Source: an uncultured Caulobacteraceae bacterium
GTDB lineage: Bacteria; Pseudomonadota; Alphaproteobacteria; Caulobacterales; Caulobacteraceae
Reading direction: 5' to 3'
Assembly (NCBI GenBank): GCA_946482375.1
Contig: CAMLRH010000056.1
Span: 1-11,392, forward strand
DNA length: 11,392 nucleotides
The notes under the pieces were generated by a model. The model saw only the letters and a program-made list of their open reading frames with translations. It had not been told where the DNA came from and did no database searches. Every line of letters starts with the position of its first letter. Within the stretch, counting starts at the first letter, position 1. Made by a program: the position numbers and the translations under genes. Below are positions 7,318-11,392 of this stretch, in pieces.

Positions 7318-10300
7318 GAAGCTCTTGCTGACCCGCAGGCCATACAGACGTGGCTCGGTCAGGAAGACGTTGGTTGTCAGACCCGTGTCGTCGGAGTTCA
7401 GGAAGGCGCCGGTGATGCTGTCGCGGTCCAGCACGTTCTTGACGTAGGCCATGACGTTCCAGCCGGCGTCTTCGTTGGCGAAGATCGCCGCGACGTTGAT
7501 GTTCGAATAGGCCTTGAGCTTGTCGTAGCCTTCCATGTTGAAAATCCGCGTCCAGGCCTCCGACTGGTAGTAGAGGTCGCTGTGCAGGGTCAGCAGCCAC
7601 TCGTTCGGCAGCGGCACGGTGTAGTCCGCCGTCAGGGTCGCCGTGAAATGCGGCGCATTGGGCAGCTCTTTGCCGCTTAGGTCCTTGAAGAAGCCCTCGC
7701 CGTTGTTCGGCGCCGTCGCGGGGTCGAAGCCCTCATAGCCGGCCCAGATCGGCTCCAGTGGGAAGCGGTCCGGACTATTCGGGTCGAGCGGGGATCCGCG
7801 TACGGTGGGGTCGGGCACATAGGGGAGTTCCGTCACGGGATCGCGGCCAAGCTGGTAGGCCATGATGCAGGGGCCCGGGTTAGGGATCAGCCTGTTGGGC
7901 GGCACTTTGATCGTGCCGCCGTGGGTGACCACGTACACCGGCACGATGCAGTTTGACGGGATGGTCGGGAACGGCCGGGCGACAATCCAGTCGGGGTTGC
8001 CCGCCGTGCGGTCCATCAGGTCGATGGCCTGCATGCCGTCGGCGACCCGAGTGTTCTCGTAGCCCCCCTTGAAACCAAGGCGCAGATTTTCGAGCGGTCG
8101 CCAGTCGGCCTCGATCTCGAGTCCCCACACTTCAGCGTCGAAATTGAGGTTGCTCGCCGAGCGATCGACGATCTGGGATATCTGATATCCTTGGTAGTCG
8201 TAGTAGAAGCCGGTGACATTGAGGGTCACGCGACCATCGGCCAGCGTGTTCTTCGATCCAACCTCGAAGGCATCGACGTATTCGGCATCGAATGTACGCG
8301 GGTGCGCCAGCGACTTGCGCAACATGAAGTCCGCCCCCTGCGGCAGGTAGGTGACGATCGTCGCGGGCGGGGGGTTGGCGCCGCCGGCCTTATAGCCGTG
8401 CGCGTAGGACGCATAGAGCAGCGTATCGTCCGTGAAGGTGAGGTCGGGCTTCCAGTCGATGGCCAGGCGGCCCGTCGGCTCGCGCCACTCCTGCCGAACC
8501 ACTTCAAAGACAGGGTAGCCGACGGTGCGTGGCGCCAGCAGCCAGCTCGGAACGATCGGGGCCTCCTTCTTGTCCACCGTCCAACGCAGGCCGGCGGTCA
8601 CCTTCAGATTCTCCGCAATGTTATAGTAGGTCTCGCCGAACACGGCGTAGGAGATCAGCTTGTAAGGGTTCTTGCTCAGGAAGTAGTTGTGCCCCTCATC
8701 GTTCAAACTCTCCATAGGGTTGGGGTCGATATAGGTGCAGTTGCCAGTGAGAGCTATTCCCTGGATCTGGGCGGCGTCACCCTCTTGAAGGTAGTACATG
8801 CAATCGAGGTTGTCAGTGACGCCAGGAACCCAGGCGCTCGGCTGCGAGTTGAGGGGCTGGTTGGCGGCCGTCATCGTCAGCGTATTGATGAAGACATAGT
8901 ACTTGTCTTCGGTGTCATAGCGCAGGAAGTTGCCGCCCAGACTGAAGTTGAACTGGCTATCGAAGTCCGACGACAGACGAAGCTCTTGCGAGAATTGCCG
9001 CGATTTGGCCGTCGACAGATCCGCCGCGAGCAGCCGGTCCGAACAGCCCAGTTGCGGATCGCAGAAAACGCCCCCTTCCTCAAACAGACTCTGCAGGCGC
9101 GACCCGAAGGTCGCGTTCTCCCGGAACGCGTGCGGTGCGGTCGTGAAGCGGTTGTAGTCCTGCATCGACCATAGCATATCGGTGCTGTAGGCGGTCTCCG
9201 ACGCCATTGTCAGAGTATCGGTCAGGTCAAAGGATATTTGGAGTTCGGCCAGATCACTCTTTGCGCGGTAGACCGGATCGATCGTCGATTCGATCACCCG
9301 GAGGTCGCGCGATTGCGTGGCGTTGAGGTACGGATCGAGACCCGGGAAGACGGGGAGACCCAGCTGACTGAGCGGCAGGTAATACGGCAGGGAATAGCCG
9401 TTCGGCGTCTGGAAGGACTCGTCGGCGTACATCGAGGCCGCCACACATCCTTGGCTGTAGGTCGCACCTGGAGAGAGGAGAAGGTTGTTTCCAACCGGCG
9501 GCATGGGTATTCCGTCGATTTCCGCCTTCAGGTCCTTCTTGCAGAGCTGCTTGCCCGAGCGCAGGCGGTCGTCGTCTTCCTCGAAGTGCTCCCAGATCAG
9601 GTTGGCGTCGACCCGGTCGTTGGGTGAAAAACGCAAGGACAGGCGCGTCGACCACAGGTCGCGGCCGTCGATGGGGTTGCCGGTGAGTTCGTTGGTGGCG
9701 AAGCCGTCCCGCTTGGTCCACGCCCCGGCGAGACGCAGCGCCACGACGTCTTCCACGATCGGAATATTGACCATCCCCTCCACGCGCGTGGAGTTGTAGT
9801 TGGCGACGTCGCCGACAAGCTTGGCCTCGAAGTTGAACTTCGGCTTGGCCGAGATGACGTTGACCACGCCGGCGGTGGCGTTGCGGCCGTACAGCGTGCC
9901 CTGAGGCCCGCGCAGGACTTCGACCCGGGCGAGGTCGTAGAACTCCTGCTCGAAGAAGCGGTTGCGGACGAACGGCGTGTTGTTGAAGGCGACCGCAACT
10001 GCCGGATCGGTTGTCGCCGAAATCGCCTGGGTGCCGATACCCCGGATCTGGATCGAGTAGCTGGCGAAGTTGGTCTTCGTGAACGTCATGTTCGGGACCT
10101 GGGTCATCAGGTCCGGCCCGCCAGCGACTTGAGAACGCTCCAGCGCCTCCTGCGTGAACGCCGAAATGGCGATCGGCACGTCCTGGATATCTTCTTCCCG
10201 CTTCTGCGCGGTGACGATCAGCGCCTCGACAGTCCCGTCAGCGCCGTCCCCCGCGGCGCTTCCGGACTGGGGGTCGTTGGCGCTCACGATCAGGAAGGTT

Positions 10301-10596
10301 TCGCCTTCGCGGCGGTAGCCTAGGCCCGTGCCTTCCAGCAGGGTGTTGAGCGCCATCTCGGGGTCGGAGGCGTCCTTTACGCCGGCGGTCATTTTGCCGC
10401 CGGTCATGGTGGTGGTGTAGAGGATCGGCCAGGGGCTTTGGACGGCGAATTCGTTGAGCGCGTTGGTCAGCGGCTGCGCCGCTATATTGAATTTCGCGGA
10501 CTCCTCGGCGACCGCGACGCCACCAGATCCCAATATCGCAAGCATAGCCGCGCCACACATCAAGCGCGCGTGCGTATTCCGGCTCCAGTTAGTCAT
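6241..10596 (-). CDS. STN-type TonB-dependent receptor fused to a C-terminal second barrel-like domain
   Basis: This is a paralogue of the receptor at 283-4452 with the same architecture and 1451 residues. The ATG at 10596 is chosen because GAGGGGGAAG lies 4 nt upstream and a signal peptide follows (cleavage after VAVA, residue 30). An upstream in-frame TTG at 10662 would add 22 residues and spoil the signal peptide. Domains: STN about 36-104; TonB box VEALIVTA about 123-130; plug about 137-254 with LRGPQGTLYGRNATAGVVNV; barrel ending LYGLRVSKSF at F1093; second beta-rich segment 1094-1451. The plug is nearly identical to that of the paralogue, whereas the STN domain and extracellular loops differ more, suggesting a different ligand and signalling partner. 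Ten cysteines outside the signal peptide form five close pairs; two of these (NLDC/GNC in a barrel loop and VCGWNTFLC in the extension) are unique to this copy. It follows the partial fecR-like gene by 72 nt and ends before a strong terminator. Confidence 0.93.
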   Translation of the reverse strand: MTNWSRNTHARLMCGAAMLAILGSGGVAVAEESAKFNIAAQPLTNALNEFAVQSPWPILYTTTMTGGKMTAGVKDASDPEMALNTLLEGTGLGYRREGETFLIVSANDPQSGSAAGDGADGTVEALIVTAQKREEDIQDVPIAISAFTQEALERSQVAGGPDLMTQVPNMTFTKTNFASYSIQIRGIGTQAISATTDPAVAVAFNNTPFVRNRFFEQEFYDLARVEVLRGPQGTLYGRNATAGVVNVISAKPKFNFEAKLVGDVANYNSTRVEGMVNIPIVEDVVALRLAGAWTKRDGFATNELTGNPIDGRDLWSTRLSLRFSPNDRVDANLIWEHFEEDDDRLRSGKQLCKKDLKAEIDGIPMPPVGNNLLLSPGATYSQGCVAASMYADESFQTPNGYSLPYYLPLSQLGLPVFPGLDPYLNATQSRDLRVIESTIDPVYRAKSDLAELQISFDLTDTLTMASETAYSTDMLWSMQDYNRFTTAPHAFRENATFGSRLQSLFEEGGVFCDPQLGCSDRLLAADLSTAKSRQFSQELRLSSDFDSQFNFSLGGNFLRYDTEDKYYVFINTLTMTAANQPLNSQPSAWVPGVTDNLDCMYYLQEGDAAQIQGIALTGNCTYIDPNPMESLNDEGHNYFLSKNPYKLISYAVFGETYYNIAENLKVTAGLRWTVDKKEAPIVPSWLLAPRTVGYPVFEVVRQEWREPTGRLAIDWKPDLTFTDDTLLYASYAHGYKAGGANPPPATIVTYLPQGADFMLRKSLAHPRTFDAEYVDAFEVGSKNTLADGRVTLNVTGFYYDYQGYQISQIVDRSASNLNFDAEVWGLEIEADWRPLENLRLGFKGGYENTRVADGMQAIDLMDRTAGNPDWIVARPFPTIPSNCIVPVYVVTHGGTIKVPPNRLIPNPGPCIMAYQLGRDPVTELPYVPDPTVRGSPLDPNSPDRFPLEPIWAGYEGFDPATAPNNGEGFFKDLSGKELPNAPHFTATLTADYTVPLPNEWLLTLHSDLYYQSEAWTRIFNMEGYDKLKAYSNINVAAIFANEDAGWNVMAYVKNVLDRDSITGAFLNSDDTGLTTNVFLTEPRLYGLRVSKSFTGGPLLGSFGARRDGPYPITVALGGSALRTDGSSDPMSVDELDVFTPTLLPDHLQGRDLDWGDGGEARLTYRPAGTPWRISAGVRFGKANGGAHTGVYSELADQEKVCGWNTFLCQNPFIGTVEDKYDTIPTNSSWIHASQSDDHVMADFTAGRDIGLGSDDFRSSLSAGLGYVRLRSRTDMNVRGIPDWVVMNDFFNSPTSATHHWYDATLTSEREFEGVGPVGAWEAAQRLRGDQETGTLSLAWTVGGGVLFGKQKVDLTGDILSNYYISRYNNTFAFPPPVSERIPVERQRSKSVTVPTANLSLGLAYEVDRFKVDAGYRWERYFDAIDGGDRERKAFDRTIDGPYFKLSVGFGG
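10238..10273 (-). repeat. Copy 2 of a 36-bp exact repeat in the STN-TonB box linker
   Basis: Identical over 36 nt to 4109-4144, at the same codons of the paralogous receptor (PQSGSAAGDGA linker). Confidence 0.85.
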
Positions 10597-10668
10597 GAGT
10601 CTTCCCCCTCGTTCTTGTCTGGACGCATGAACGTCCTGGGAGGTCAGACGGAGACTTTTCAAAACACC
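10597..10668 (-). promoter_or_regulatory. fecR-receptor intergenic leader with ribosome binding site and weak hairpin
   Basis: The 72 nt between the FecR stop and receptor ATG hold the ribosome site GAGGGGGAAG (10601-10610) and a small inverted repeat GGACG/CGTCC (10621-10625 and 10632-10636). No terminator and no convincing promoter are present, so fecR and receptor are probably on one transcript. The leader next to the ATG resembles that of the other receptor (4453-4536). Confidence 0.45.
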
Positions 10669-11392
10669 TCACCCGCTGTCCGCGGATTTTTTCAGTTCGA
10701 TGCGATCGCGGGTTTCTTCGCCCACGCGCGCGATGCCGTAGGCCTCAATCGCACGGACGGATTCATCGACATCGTCGGTGCGGAAGCTGCCGCTGACCGG
10801 GTCGTCGGCCAGGTCCGGATCGGCAATGACGATGCGGCGGTCGGAATAGCGGTTGAGTTCCGCTACCACCCTGGCCAGCGGCTCGTCCTGGAAGACCAGC
10901 TTGTCGGTCATCCAGCTGGTTTCCTTCTCGGCATCGACCTCGCTGATGGCCCACGGCCGCCCGTCGGTGGCCTCCAGGCGCGATCCCGGCGCCAACTCCG
11001 TCGTTTGCACATAGCGCGAGAAGCGCCCGTCGCCGGCGCCGTTGATTGGCGCCTCCACCCTCACCGCGCCCTCGATCAGTGTCACCGCGATGCGGCCCTG
11101 GTCGACGCGCACGCCGAACTCGGTGCCGGTGGCTACCACCGTGCGCCCAGCGGCGCGGACCAGAAACGGCCGGCCGCGGTCCTTGGCGACCTTGAAGAAG
11201 GCCTGGCCCCGGTCCAGCTCCACCAGCCGCACCTTGCCGCCCTCGCGCGTGCGGATGGCGCTGTTGGTGTCGAGCGTCACGACCGTGCCGTCATCGAGCG
11301 TCACGGTCCGCCGCTCGCCTACGGCAGTTGCGAAATCCTGCGCAACGCTTCCCGCAAGATCGGCCTGCGTCGCCAGCGCTGTCGAGATCACC
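10669..11392 (-). CDS. FecR-family anti-sigma factor, 5' end outside the window
   Basis: The last 240 codons of a FecR-like gene are present and the frame is open to the right edge. A GTG at 11391 lies just inside the window but is almost certainly internal. Aligned with the 341-residue FecR at 4537-5562, about 100 residues are missing, namely the sigma-binding N-terminal domain and transmembrane segment. Visible residues show the periplasmic FecR domain (TVTLDDGTVVTLDTNSAIRT at about 29-48, DRGQAFFKV, TGTEFGVR) and the C-terminal STN-like domain (LVFQDEPLARVVAELNRYSD at about 165-184). It should transmit the signal of the receptor encoded 72 nt downstream to a sigma factor whose gene is expected just beyond the window. 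Confidence 0.92.
   Translation of the reverse strand, partial: VISTALATQADLAGSVAQDFATAVGERRTVTLDDGTVVTLDTNSAIRTREGGKVRLVELDRGQAFFKVAKDRGRPFLVRAAGRTVVATGTEFGVRVDQGRIAVTLIEGAVRVEAPINGAGDGRFSRYVQTTELAPGSRLEATDGRPWAISEVDAEKETSWMTDKLVFQDEPLARVVAELNRYSDRRIVIADPDLADDPVSGSFRTDDVDESVRAIEAYGIARVGEETRDRIELKKSADSG

Noticed and set aside
10597..10662. TTG start adding 22 residues to the second receptor
   Set aside because: The ATG at 10596 has a strong ribosome site and starts a clean signal peptide; the TTG has neither.
1..11392. tRNA, rRNA, CRISPR array, insertion sequence or attachment site
   Set aside because: No short regular repeats, transposase motifs, terminal inverted repeats or RNA-gene signatures were seen on either strand; the only long repeats are the paralogous cassettes themselves.

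Overview
The window is GC-rich, densely coding DNA with every supported gene on the minus strand, so transcription runs from high to low coordinates. Gene content and protein style (ECF sigma / FecR / large TonB-dependent receptors with the 'VTAQKREE..QDVPI' TonB-box region) point to an alphaproteobacterium of the Caulobacterales/Sphingomonadales kind. That is inference from family style, not from a marker gene.

The layout is a tandem series of cell-surface signalling cassettes, each with the order ECF sigma factor, FecR anti-sigma factor, TonB-dependent receptor (TBDR), terminator. Going in the direction of transcription: cassette A enters at the right edge with a FecR gene lacking its 5' part (10669-11392), then a 1451-residue receptor (6241-10596) and a strong terminator (6164-6203). 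Cassette B is complete: sigma factor (5559-6092), FecR (4537-5562, overlapping the sigma stop by ATGA), a 1389-residue receptor (283-4452) and a second terminator (205-243). Cassette C begins at the left edge with the first 42 codons of a third sigma factor (1-126), too short to stand out as an open reading frame but clearly homologous to the one in cassette B.

The working model from known FecIRA-type systems is this. The receptor binds a ligand at the outer membrane. Its periplasmic N-terminal STN domain contacts the C-terminal domain of the inner-membrane FecR, and FecR controls the cytoplasmic sigma factor, which directs RNA polymerase to the receptor operon. The ligand cannot be read from the sequence and no uptake or catabolic genes are in the window.

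The most unusual feature is that both receptors are much longer than a normal STN-type TBDR. After what looks like a complete 22-strand barrel, ending in a canonical aromatic-terminated last strand (W1052 and F1093), each continues in frame for about 340-360 residues into a second, beta-rich segment. That segment has its own outer-membrane-style C-terminal strand and resembles alphaproteobacterial outer-membrane barrels of the Legionella MOMP/Lpg1974 type. Because both paralogues carry it without a break, it is a real fusion: a signalling TBDR joined to a second predicted beta-barrel. This and the tandem multiplication of the cassette are the points most worth following up.
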